From: Rhizoctonia solani
Lineage: Eukaryota; Basidiomycota; Agaricomycetes; Cantharellales; Ceratobasidiaceae
NCBI RefSeq assembly: GCF_016906535.1
Contig: NC_057377.1
Coordinates: 496,001 to 560,000 of the forward strand
Length of the DNA: 64,000 nucleotides
Direction of reading: 5' to 3'
Shown here: piece after piece, positions 46,064 to 57,768 of the stretch
How positions within the stretch are numbered: the first letter of the stretch is position 1
Layout: every line of letters starts with the position of its first letter
Program-made: the position numbers and the translations under genes
The notes under the pieces: model-generated
Told to the model about the DNA's origin: nothing
The model's input: the letters and a program-made list of their open reading frames with translations, nothing else
The model's database searches: none

Positions 46064-47538
46064 AATTATGGTGCATATGGAAACAATGTGATTCTAACGT
46101 ATTGGCAACCCGTTTGGTTGCTTTTGGTCGAGTGGTGGCTTTCTCGGATAAGCGTGATATGTGTATGCTCGGATCTGACCTTCATGTATTCCAGTAAGCA
46201 TACATATATAGGTGTTCGTTTTTAGTGGGTGTACAAGGGTGCTACTCGACACGGCACGAGTGGGAGAGCTCCAGCCACCCACGACTGCGACCGTCTGGAT
46301 CGAAGGGTGGTGGTAGATAACCATGAGCAGCGACCCTGTGTCAACGCCAGGGGTAATGGGCAGGTGTTGGAAAAATGTCAAACTAAGTCGCTGATCTCAT
46401 ATACATATGAGCTATGTATATATATTCTCCCCATCTCATGTAATATATTGTCGCATCTCTACTCATACCTTAATGCTGTTCTCCCGCACTCACTCTTCTT
46501 CCAACAATTTCCACAACCTAGTATACAGTATCGTTTATCGCATATAGACCGCGTTCAGAGTCTGCCACACGAAGAAACATTACACATAAGTATATACGTA
46601 GGATAAATAATCCAATAAAAAACGCGGGGTAGTAAATGTACCCCGTGCTCAGTACCCCATGCGAAGTCGTGGGGTGATATGTGGAGTTTTGCGATGGAGC
46701 CTGTGAGGGGCGCAAAATTTATACTGGGCCGATCAGGTCGTTGCATATACCTGCGCCACCCGATAGGTATCGTATTTGTACAATGTTTGTAATACTTGGG
46801 TTCGGCGCTTGGGTTCGGCGCTTGGGCCCCGTGTTCCTTCCCTCCCATACTACGTACGGCGAGCACAATGTGCTTGCAGAACTTGACCTTACATTCTTCC
46901 CCTTTTTTCCGCGAGTCCCACCCGCCCACACTTCTTCTTTGCGCATACGGTCCGGTTTGGCTGCCTACCCAGCTCGCTCGGTGGCTCGGCCCCCACCCCC
47001 CATCCGTTTGCTGGTCCTGGCCGTGTGCGCATATTTCCTCCTTTTATATACTCGTTTGTTTCCATTCCCCTTGTCTTAAGTTTCGGCCTAAAGGCCCAGC
47101 AGCGAGTCACGCGGCTGCATCCTCAGCGCACTACGGTTCGCTTGTCGCTTGAAGAAACTCCGTACATAAGTCTGTCTGTTTATCCGATCAATTACAATGC
47201 AGCTTAATTGATTGGAAGTCCGGTAGACTCCATAGTGTTAATTCTAAAGGTACCTTAGTCAGGATTGGCCACCCACCCGCGAATTCTGCTCACGTCTCAA
47301 TGCCCCAGCCCTTATCCGCGCACTCCGTGCGGGATCATCCACCCTCGCTGGTCTCTGAATATACTCATGTATGCACACACTTATACTTATATATATTTAC
47401 ACTTATACCAATAACACACACGGAGCTACCAGAGCCTAAGTGTATCTTTTGCTTACGAGTCCTGTATTCTTTTCGAAGCTGTGGCGTACTGTCCCAAGGC
47501 GCTATCATTAGTACTTGGCTGCACTGTCGGCTTGATAG
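46064..47538. other. Intergenic, no gene recognised
   Basis: Overlapping frames around 46229-47152 on both strands arise from low-complexity C/T-rich sequence. A GGTTCGGCGCTTGGG direct repeat lies at 46799-46826. No motif or splice structure supports a gene. Confidence 0.35.
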
Positions 47539-50051
47539 TTACGAATCCGACATTTCAGATATAATCTTGATCTATAAATGATAATTAAGTAGATCCCAGT
47601 AAGTTCCATAGACTATATAGCTATACAACTGACTTACCTTCTCTAATACTTTCATTGCAGCTGGTCGTGCTGATGGATTATAGTTCCAGCAATTTAGGAG
47701 TTGTTCCCATATCTGATTGCCATTGGGAGTATCTGGAAAATTGGCCATTAAGCGACTTGGAACTCTTCCATCCACAATCATGCCCATAACCTGCACATCA
47801 GTACATTCTGGGTATGGCACTTTGCCGGTGAAAATCTCCTGTTCTCCACCCAAATATAAGTTTATTTGTATTTGAGTCAACTATGTGATATACCAGAATT
47901 GTCTTTGTCGAGGTGATGAATTAGCATCCCAGCTAGAAAGAAAGACAATTTAAACTAGGCTTACCATTCCAAGCGCATATACATCTGACTCCTTGCTGGC
48001 GGGGGCATCATCCGCTTCCAGGCGTTCAGGTGCCTTGGGAAGGTGTGACCATCATTTATATATGTAAAATGTTAAGCATACCATCCATCGAGTTGAACCA
48101 GCCGCAGAGTCTTTGGTGTGTGAAAATGCTAAACTGCCCTCCGATGTAACCGACAAACCGAAGTCAGTGAGTTTGGCGCTACCCTCAGATGATACTAAAA
48201 CGTTTAGCTTTGAACTGGCTAATCAGTCACCCCATGGCTCAAACACAATCGAAGCCAGTGCTCACCGCCTTAAGATCTCCGTGTATCTGAAATGTATATA
48301 ATTTCGTGTCACATATAATTGGAATAAGTGCTTATTGATGGCCCACTTACCACATTCTCTTGATGCATATATGCTAGGCCTGAGACAACATGGATAGACT
48401 AAAAAGGAGCGCATTAGGCTCATTCTCATTGTACCACTCAACTAACCATCTTATATCGATCGAAACCAGGGTTCGCCCGAGAATACTCATGAATATTGCC
48501 GTTTTCCATCCATTCTGACACCATCCCCAAGTAGACATCCTTCAGCAAAATTATTCCCATTAATTTATGTATGTTCTCGTGGTTTAACAGCGACCAAACG
48601 TGAATCTCGCGAGTGGCGTGCTGAAATCCATGGTCGTTATGCATTAGTGCATTATGCAAGGATATTGTGAACAGCCCAAACCCACTCGTACCTTGAGGCT
48701 TTTATAATCACATTGCTCAACCATTCGGGCTCGCAAAGACTTTACTGCTACTTTGGTACCATCTTCCAATCTACCCATCCAAATGTCACCGAACCCTCCC
48801 CTAGACACCAGCTCCAGGCCTTTGTCAGTCTTCATTCTCGAAGTAAGGTCAACGCATCCGTGAGCCATTAGCCGGTCAAACATTTCTTGGATGGTCTGAG
48901 AATGTATGTACCTTAAATACGCTCACATGAGGGGAGTCACTTACCATGTGGCGACCAATTGTTACTGTATCATTTTCACTCCCACCCGGTTGGCTAGACT
49001 GATTTTTTGTATCTGAAATAGTTCGATATAAGGTTGGCGACGAACTCCCTACGACCTTCTCAACTGTGGCGTCACTTGCACTCCTTTGAGAAAGGATTCC
49101 AATAGTATTTGCAGAGTGGTCAAAGCCTGACTCTAGTCCACCGATGTTCTGAACCAAAATTGTACAATCGTATGACCCGGAGGCAATGCATTCACCCGAA
49201 GGAGACCAGGCAACGGAATTGACCAGGCCACCATGCATTTGAGGTAGGGTGATCAATGCGGCTTCTTGTCGTAAGTCCCATACACGTACGGATCTATCCC
49301 ATGACCCAGAAGCAACATAGTTTCCACTTGGGCAAAACGCAACAGATGCTACACAGTTGGTGTGGCCTTTGAATGGTCGAAGGACCATCTTCCCGCTACG
49401 AATATCCCAAATTTGTAAGAGTTTATTTGTAGATCCAGAAGCTAAGAGAGATCCTTCAGGAGAAAATTGAGTTGAGTAAATGGCCTTGTTACTTTCGTTA
49501 AACATCGCCAGTACATTTCGTCCCTGTTCAACGTCCCACAGACGTATCGTGCCATCAAGCGAGCCAGAAACTATAGTGTTATCATGATATGAAAAAGCCA
49601 CCGACTTTACCCAATCATGATGGCCTTTAAAAGGGGTAAATGAACGCTTCCCCCGCGTGTCCCAAAGCCGTAGAGTGTTGTCGCTGGACCCTGACACGAC
49701 AAGATTATTTCTCGGGGAGAATGCCACAGAGTTGATGGCTTTTTGGTGTCCTTCAAGTGGTTCTCCCACCAAATTTGGCAAACCAGCATCTATATTCCAG
49801 AGGCGAACTGTATGGTCAGCCGACCCAGAAGCAAGTATGTTGCCTAGAGGAGACACCGAGATAGAATAAATTTGGCCGGAGTGACCCCTCAATGGTTGTC
49901 CTTTTGACTGAGGACTTTTAGAATCCCATATTCGAATAGTTCTATCGTAAGAGCCGGATATCACCGATTTGCCATCAGGAGAAAACCCAACCGCACTAAC
50001 TTCCTCCTTGTGACCGTCTAATACTCGTTTAGCGCCCAGAATCTTTGACAA
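47539..50051 (-). CDS. WD40-repeat / protein kinase fusion, gene 2
   Basis: The WD40 part (LDGHKEEVSAVGFSPDG ... CTILVQNIG) carries about seven repeats with high mutual similarity (SVAFSPRNNLVVSGSSDNTL). A Ser/Thr-rich linker follows. An intron after TIGRHM joins TIQEMFDRLMAHGCVDL. The kinase has SRGGFGDIWMG, VAVKSL, REIHVW, SEWMENGNIHEYS, HGDLKAL-NVLVSS, DFGLSV and APERL...SKESDVYALGM. A 9-nt microexon TIL sits at 47894-47902, followed by EIFTGKVPYPEC and RPAAMKVLEK, and a last small exon ending ISEMSDS with TAA at 47539-47541. All catalytic residues are present, so it looks functional. The 5' end is not settled: no ATG precedes the first repeat in frame, and the frame stays open upstream (ILNNPAANSYLWFV) to about 50130. 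Confidence 0.8.
47894..47902 (-). other. 9-nt microexon in kinase of gene 2
   Basis: ACAATTCTG (Thr-Ile-Leu) is bounded by AAAG and GTATAT. Introns of 62 nt (47903-47964) and 55 nt (47839-47893) lie on either side. Without it YALGM would join EIFTG directly and the alpha-F helix would lose three residues. Confidence 0.75.
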
Positions 50052-50954
50052 GACCCAGCATACGAACCATAGATAACTATTGGCTGCTGGGTTGTTGAGG
50101 ATCCGCGAGAATACATTGTGTTGTAATCGGGTGAACAGATAGTAGTAGAGTATTTCTCGTCAATTGACACTTGTTCTATCTCCTGCCCGTTAACACGTGA
50201 TTCAAGATTGCTCACTCATCTGGATCCGATGATTGCCAGCGCGTAATCGAATATCTACAGTAACTCGCCACCAACGCGCAAGGACCTCGATTCTCATCAG
50301 CTTCACACTATTTGACTACAGTAAGGAAAAGCGAGACTTCTGTGCTCAAACTAGCACTAGTGTTTGGCTGATATACGCCAACCCAGTGCCGCGTCGACTG
50401 TATAAACCAGGTTGTGCCTTTGGTAATCTGCGACCGCAACACTCTTGTTAAAAGATTGTGACAGAATGCCTGACACCACAACTGGTTTTGCCGGGCTTAA
50501 AGCATACAGAGGTAGCCGCAATAGTATGCTCAACCTATGGTGAACTACTAGGAATCTAAAATGGATCGTTGTAGAACAGACCACATAGAGCCGTATGCTC
50601 GGGCACTTAGCTAGTGCAATCATTCGTGTTAGTGGTTTGAACCAAGGGGGATCTGTGGGTCGAGCGGTCTACAAAAACCACGCAAGCTTAAAGGAATCTG
50701 TCTGTGAAATAAGAGAGGGATTTCTTTTAGATTTAATTCACCAAGCGATATGAATACTATAACTAAGACACCACCAGGTGATGCTATCACACCTGTCGAA
50801 TCCCAGATGAGGCCAGGCAGACGTTAAATATCAACGTGTCCGATTTTTATTAAAGCATGGCTACAGTATCTTGAACGGTGTAAATACACGTATGAGAACA
50901 CGACCAAATATCCGCAACTCCCTTCCGAAACGAAATTAAACAGGATGAGTGGTT
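50052..50954. other. Intergenic / 5' region of gene 2
   Basis: A minus-strand frame 50018-50215 (begins at GTG) overlaps the start of gene 2 in another frame and is probably not a separate gene. An upstream exon of gene 2 may lie here. Nothing else was recognised. Confidence 0.35.
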
Positions 50955-51704
50955 TCAAGGTTTGATCGTTCCATCGATAATATATAGTACACCGTTAGAC
51001 GCCTTGTGGTTCCTCATTAATAACAGGGGAAAGAGACGGGTTTATGGGAACTTACCTCCACACGTTGAATGATCTTGACACCAGATTCCAACGTGCAATG
51101 TTCCCATGTCTTTTCACTCTCATCCTTGCATTCAAAATGAATAGACTTTCCCGGAAGTATAGTGGAGTGAGACCCCACAAGCTCGATCGGGTGGCTCTGC
51201 AAAGAGAGTTAAGGACGTGTTTGTGGCGAACAAACCATACGGACTCACCGGGACAACGTGCGCGCTAATCCAGCGAGCAATGTTCTTCCTCGAGCGTTCG
51301 TCGTATTGGCGGCCGGTCAATATTTCAACTTCATCTCCCGCAGCACCGAGATGCCTATCGAGATTGTAAAGCTTAAACCAGGCTCGATCGGACCACATAA
51401 ACACATAAACTCACGGCTTACGGGGCAACGTGATAACCGCCTTATTCCTGGGTACGAATACCGTCGTCATCACATTCCCACTGGTATCCGTCAAGCGATC
51501 GACTATATCCGGGATTTCGCGAAGATAATCATAAAAGATAGACGACGACTGCTGGATGGTAAGCACGTCGGCAAGCGTGGGGCCGTTGGGGTTTGCTAAT
51601 GAGGGAATATTAGTGTCCGACATGATAGGGGTTAGAGGTAGTTGGGAGCAGGAGGCAGTCAAGGCCGCAGACGCCAGATACAACAGGCACGAGGTCACAC
51701 GCAT
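50955..51704 (-). CDS. Secreted FAS1 (fasciclin) domain protein
   Basis: The ATG at 51702-51704 is chosen because it starts a signal peptide (MRVTSCLLYLASAALTASCS). The FAS1 domain follows: TLADVLTIQQSSSIFYDYLR, TVFVPRNKAVITLPRKP, and (after an intron with donor CC|GTGAGT) HLGAAGDEVEILTGR. Then come NIARWISAHVVP (H-box-like), and, after another intron, IELVGSHSTILPGKSIHF, ESGVKIIQRVE and a last exon ASNGVLYIIDGTIKP with TGA at 50955-50957. YIIDG near the end is typical of FAS1. It is a single domain, about 170-190 residues, with no GPI signal seen. Likely a cell-surface or matrix protein, possibly adhesive. Confidence 0.78.
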
Positions 51705-54254
51705 GGTGGTTGGAGCCAGACGAGAGCACCCCAGATCAGAGGCGCTTGTTACCTCCCCAGGGTCCTTTCGGCGCTTATTCGCCATCTTGGATTGACACGT
51801 CCCTTGGGAGAACGTTGCTATACACACAACCATGACTCGCGCAACTCGATTTGCCGTTACCTCGACTGTCGTTTCTGTCGTCTATTTCTTGTTTTTGTAC
51901 GAATTTATATCTGTTCCTTTACTTTCGTCTGAAACTGCCGCCGCGATCTTACCAACGGTGAATTGAGAAGACAAACATCGAGTCTAGACAACTCGTGCTG
52001 ACCGCGTTTACCATCTAGTTGCCCTGGTGGCTCTTGGTATCTTTCGGATCGTACTCATTGGGAAGTCTGGGTTGGGGGTTGTACTCTTTTAGGGATTGTA
52101 CAGACGCCTATCACGAGTTAATGGGGGTGGGTCAACTCAACGTGTTTGTGATAATGCTACTTACAATGTGATGTATACGCAGGAAATCAACGAAGCAAAA
52201 AATGAGCTCCGTACTAGGGGTGTAACTGTAGACTAACACCGATAATTATGATTATTTCCTCCTTGTGTCTCTGAAACGCCATAGTCGCCGCACACACTTG
52301 CGAATTGGTTTCAACTGTATTCGTCTGAAACTCGAGTCTTGTTGGTTTTGGACTTGCGAGGCCGGTATTTCTCCATCTTACGGTCGAGGCACTAACAACG
52401 TTGTGTGAAAGAGCAAAAGTCATAGATTAGAAGGATCGTTGACGCATGACTACGAACTCAATCCAAATAAAAAAGAAAAAAGAAAAAAAGAAAAAGAAAA
52501 AAAAAGGCGAAAAAAAAGAAGGCCGCTCACGAAGAGCGGCCGGTCCCACGAGGGAACCGAGTGGAAAAAATTATGCGCAACTAAGGCGCAGAGCAACTCC
52601 TTGTGCTCAAACCGGCCGGTTTTCATCTCACCACCCCCTCCCCGCCCCCTCTTCCCATCTCAAGTCCACTCGGTATTATTAATTGGTCCATGTCCTCTTT
52701 TCGGCTCTTTTCGGCTCTTCGGCTCTCTGGGTTTCCATATGCTCTCCTCGTTTTCAACGTCCCCATCTTCAACCTTTACCCCGCTGCCACCACAATGGTG
52801 CTAACGGCCACCGTCGTCATCAAGACTAGGGGAACTCGCACATTGCGCATGCGTGTGGACTTACTCCCCCAAGGTCGTAGCCATCTACGGCTCCCCGAAA
52901 ACGTCCCCAAAGCTTAAACGTCCCCATATTTCCACTCTTTGCAACGTACGCCAATGCGATGTGATGTTACCGGCGTTAATCGCCCCTGGCCGGGGGACGA
53001 CAGGCTCTCGCACCAACCGCTTGTGTATGGTCTTACAACGATTTACGCTGCCCTCCCTCCCGCAATATGATGTTATGTATGTATGCTAACTTGGGAAGGA
53101 ACTGATCTTAGTAGTTTTCGGACTTAGTCCGGTTTTTTTTAGACGCCTGGGCGAGAACGATTAGCCGGATCGAGCTGGAACGGAAGGAAATGATAGGCGT
53201 ACCGTTTGAGTGGCTTACACGCGCTGTAGGTGATTTTACTAGAGATCGTCACATACCTGTTTTATCGAAGCTAAATGCCCCTGAAAAACCAATTAGTATC
53301 AGGAATAGCGGACGGTATCAATGCGTACCTGATATGCCCTCCACGACACGAGTATAGACTTAATTAACTCAATGATCAACTCATATTCATTAACAAGGTC
53401 ACTCGGTCTCAATGTCGCGCTTTCACTCTATCAACGAATCAAAGTGGATCAGTAAACAAATCCGAGCGCGTAGGGGGACAAGTCGACGTACCATTTAATC
53501 TCATGTTCCTAGCCTTGCGTCGAATCTCACGATCAACGGCCTCTCAAGACTCAGGGGGCTTATTCACGAGGGAGAGGGGATTTCACCAGGCGCTTGCGGC
53601 CGATAAGTTCCCTCTTACCCCCCTTCCCCGCTCTCGTTTTCAGCCCGGAGCAGTGGTCGAGGCTTAGATCCAAGACGGCGCTACTCGCCAAAACTCTTAA
53701 GCCTAGGATCGGGGTAGAACGCGTTAGTATGCGTGTGGGACGCGAAAGCGAATAAGGGGGCTTACTCTTAGTGTGTATCTGTGGTACCTAATGGGAGGAA
53801 ACGGTTAGTATGCGGTCTGGATAGGAGAGTTAGTCCTCGTGATGAGCGGTGGAGGCAATGAGACCAGCCTTGGACGATGGTGATGGCGATGGCGGAGGAT
53901 GGAGTGGGATAGGGATAATGTCGAGGGGTGGCTGTGAGTAAAGGATGGATCGGGAGGAGGGAGGGAGGGAGGGAGGGATACAGACCAAGCTCAGTCTGGC
54001 TCGGGTTTTATATACCCGTCGTCGACGAGCGCCGGACCGAGAGACAGGGGTTTTTGCTCATCAGAAGTTGTTGCCACCCAGAAAAGGGCCCATCCAAACC
54101 GCCCATCCTTGTTCCCCCAAGGCCCAAGCGCTGAAGACCTTCGACACGTCAAACGTAAGCCACATCACGAGGCGGTGCTCGCCCCTCAGTTGCCTTTTAA
54201 AGTTGATTGCATGATGGTATTTTACAGGGAGGCGCTAAATCACTGTGATTCTGA
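51705..54254. other. Long intergenic region, no gene recognised
   Basis: Contains an A/AAG-rich low-complexity tract at 52467-52525, a TCTTTTCGGCTCTTTTCGGC tandem at about 52695-52725 and a GGGAGGGAGGGAGGGAGGG tract at 53955-53980. Open frames here (for example 52439-52917) are low complexity or lack motifs. Confidence 0.4.
53955..53980 (+). repeat. GGGA tandem, G-quadruplex-prone
   Basis: Five or more consecutive GGGA units occur in tandem, enough for an intramolecular G-quadruplex. No gene is nearby on this strand. Confidence 0.6.
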
Positions 54255-55916
54255 TCAAAGTTCTTCATGAGCCTCCGTACGTGATTGGATCTTGTCGTCC
54301 AAATCGACAATCTTTCCCTCGGCACGTTTGGGTTTTTCTTTTTCGGGGGTAGTATAGTCGACCGAACCAACAGGTGGAAGTTTCTGAAGCCACGCGCGCA
54401 GGGCGGCGTTGAACTCTTCCGGTTTCTCGAGTTGCGGCCAGTGTGATGTTTGGAGCGACTAATAATAATAATGATGTAGTATTGCGGAGTTTAGAAATGG
54501 TTATTGGTCTGGCCCGATTGGGACAAAGGCAAAAGGAGGCTTACCACCGTTTCGAGTTGGGGGACGAATTTGGCCGAGCCAACGACTTCTGATACCTTGG
54601 CCCAGTCCGCCACCGTGTCCTATTACGCCAAATTAATGCACAAAGCTAGGATCGAGCGAATTTTTTACAACCTACCTCGGTGGGATTGATGAATAGCGCA
54701 GGCTGGGGGATCGTGTGGTTGCCCTGGTTATGCGCAAACTCCCAAGATCGGTATTTAGTACCATGGGTGTAGAACGATAAACCTGAGATGAAACCAGATT
54801 AATAATAGCCATATATGGACGATAAAGGGCGTACTGTTCTTGAATCCCTGGACCTTGTAGACTTTGACCAGGTAGTCTTCTTCGACCTTGCTAAAGAAAG
54901 GAATACGTTCCTCGAGCTTGTCTCCAGCTTCTTCGTACGCATCTAAAAAGCTATCCTGGCTCGTCAAGAATTTCGCCGGAGGTTTCGAGCCGGACGTGCG
55001 GTAAACCGAGCGGAGCGTTTTGCGAATATCCTTCTCCAGCTCCTCGTAGGCCTCCTTTGTCTTTTTTCCGAAATAAAGCTGATACGCGAGCTTAGGGAAA
55101 TACCCAAGGAGATTTTCCGTGGGGACAAATGGCCCATTCGCGGGGAGATACTATGAAACTCGTTAATTGACGATTCCCGTCTACGCAATCAATGTGCTCA
55201 CCGGAACCGAAGCACCAGCAACAGCTTCAAACAAATCCGGCCGTTGGCGGGCAGCTTCCCAACAGATAGCGGCGCCCCAATCGTGTCCGACACACACAGC
55301 CTTGGAGACATTTGCGGCTTGGAGAAGGCATACAAGGTCATCGACGTTATCTGGGATCGTGCCGGAGTTTTCGGGATCGCCAGTGTGGGATGACCAGCCG
55401 AAGCCTCGCAAATCGGGGACAAGCAAGTGATAGTCGTCCTGAATGTGCGCAGAGTGATGAGTGAGCGAAGGATGGGATGAAACGCAAGGGATCGGAGGGT
55501 GGCAATCAACTGACCCGGAATTCCTCGATTTGATTGGACCATGTCGACCAGAGGCCAGGCCATCCATGTACGAACAGAATAGTCCGCTTTGCTTCCGGAT
55601 TTAGATCTACCCATGCTAATTAACTCTATGAGCGGGCGCAGATAATGCCAATATGAAAAAAATAGGACGATCACGTACTGATGTCAAGCAAGTTCTCCAT
55701 CCAAGGGTCATAACTCCGATCCCACGCAAAGCACTGCATCTTACGTTTCCTGAATCGCTTGGGATTGAACGGCTCCCTTTCCCCAGTTTCGGAAATCCCG
55801 TCGTCGATATCGGGCTGTCCTGGCGCATTGATGATGACCTTTTCACCGGGTACTACATCTGCCAGTGCGCATGTCGCAGTCGCCGCAAGACCAGCGAGGA
55901 ACAAGAGTTTGGACAT
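54255..55916 (-). CDS. Secreted alpha/beta-hydrolase, epoxide hydrolase type
   Basis: The ATG at 55914-55916 begins a signal peptide (MSKLLFLAGLAATATCALAD). Then come KMQCFAWDRSYDPWMENLLD, the oxyanion region AKRTILFVHGWP, and HLLVPDLRGFGWSS. The nucleophile elbow is VGHDWGAAICWE (Asp). The cap has YFPKLAYQLYFGKKTKEAY. The segment HTIPQPALFINPTE is followed by the catalytic-His motif SLQTSHWPQLEKPEEFNAAL. A charged C-terminal extension ends EAHEEL with TGA at 54255-54257. At least seven short introns are inferred. The HGWP / GHDWGA / HWPQ set fits soluble epoxide hydrolases that open epoxides to diols; secretion is less usual and rests on the signal peptide. Substrate unknown. Confidence 0.8.
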
Positions 55917-57768
55917 GTCGAGCAGCGAACACGTAGAACGGTCAAAGCCAGGCGTGGACGTCAAATCAACTCGCCCGGGTCCTTCATAACGGGGCCGGCA
56001 ATCGTTCCTTCAGAGCGCTAGACGCCCAAATTAGGAAGTCGACATTACGCCATTCTTCTTCGACCTCGTGCACCACCCACTTCGACTTCTTCGCCAGGAA
56101 AGAACTGGACATATACGCATGTGTCCTTGAAGTACTGTCTAGTAAGATAAAGGCCTTGGCATATGGTGTCCACCTGCGCGGTTATGAAAGACCACGTAGT
56201 CCAATCAGGTGGCGGCATTGGTGGATGCTTTTGTCTGGTCGATATTGACGTCATATCTATCACCCCTTGCGACACACGTAGAAAAGGCTGCTCAGCATCA
56301 TAGGCGTCCTGAGTTCTGGATTTGACAATCTACTCGACTCTTTTCGGAGCCACGAGTTCGCTCAGTTGTCACAGCGAGCCCGACTGGCATGACCCCACCG
56401 TAATCCGCTTATCACTCTTTTTTTTTACTCCAGTGTTAAAGTAGAATTATAAATCATCATAAATAACAAAGAGACAAGAGATAGCCGTGGTTCACTGAGA
56501 AATCGACAACCCGGAGTCATGTGCTGCGCACGTCTCTATTCGTCACGACGAGGGCACGTGCTCGACCTTTTTTCTTTTTTCTTTTTTCTTTTTTCTTTTT
56601 TTTATTTATTTAAAAAAATACAATTTATTACACGGACCCAAGCACATGGTCAGACACCATGACTATGCTAGAGCGAGGCTACGTACACAACAAAAGAGAG
56701 AAAAGACATTGGCAAGGTAGAGGGAACACGCAGGGGCACGTGCTCGACCCGTCTTCCGAGAACCATACTATCCAACCTCGGCTTGTCGATCCTCACTGGA
56801 AAAAACCCGGGACCGGATACGATGGTAGGACGTTCAGGGCTTCTCGGTACACTCGTCACCCTGTAAGCCTTCACATGTAGATGAAACGCAAAAATGGCTA
56901 GGCTGCCGTCAGGGTTGATCGGTGGGTGGCAATACGCTTGGCTCATGACGGTCGAAGTGCATGATCATGAGCTTATTCTCTAGATGATTGCCCATGGACA
57001 TCTCTATAGATACGCCGACGCGAGCTAATTTCCACCAACTGGGGCGGAATCCGTCTTGTTTCCGGCGCATTTAATATATCATCAATGACTCGCGCATTTG
57101 CCCGTTGGTTCTTGATTGGCTCATTGCTCTTTAGTTCTTGATTGGCTGTTCGACTTTGTTAGCCACTCGAGCTAAAAAAAAAAAAAAAGGCTTCGGTAGT
57201 TTCCGTTCGTCCGAACTGAACTGACTTGTACCTCGGGAGCGGATGTTTGGCCATAGCGAATTCAACTTCCTTCCTAACAAGCCCACCACCCGGTAGGCGT
57301 GCTGCGTTCGACAGATAAAAGGAGCTCATGTCGACAGTCTATCTTTACACAAACGGGAGCTGCGAGTCAGTTTCATGGTAGTGATATCGGTGTAGGGAAA
57401 AAAAGGGAGAGAGGGAAGAGGGAATGCAATAGCCTTTTTGGGGTGAACCTAGCCACCAATGCATATGCTCCGATGGAATGGTGCGGTTAGATCGTCAACC
57501 AAGAAGCTCCCAGGATTGCCACCCTATTACTACTATGCGTGGATTTAAACTTGACATCTCGCACCGATAAAGTATTTCATCTGTATCCTACGATGAGTGG
57601 GCCCGTTGAATTGAACTCCGCTGGTAAATTATTGGACGCTTTGGCAGCCTATGAGATTTCAACCTACTCAGTCTTTGAATCCAAGCCAATTTTTGTCCGT
57701 CGTGACTCCGGTTTTCGGCTCGGGGCTGGCGGTTTAATATATCTAGTTCCACATGGCAGACACCCCTT
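55917..57768. other. Intergenic, no gene recognised
   Basis: A (TTTTTTC)n-like tract lies at 56567-56612. GGCACGTGCTCGACC occurs twice, near 56551 and 56737. Frames at 56045-56275 and 56659-56946 have no motif. Confidence 0.4.

Noticed and set aside
46229..47152. Overlapping frames on both strands around 46.2-47.2 kb as small genes
   Set aside because: They are low-complexity, overlap each other in several frames, and show no domain, signal peptide or splice structure.
52439..52917. Lys-rich and Pro-rich frames
   Set aside because: They arise from an A-rich tract and flanking simple sequence.
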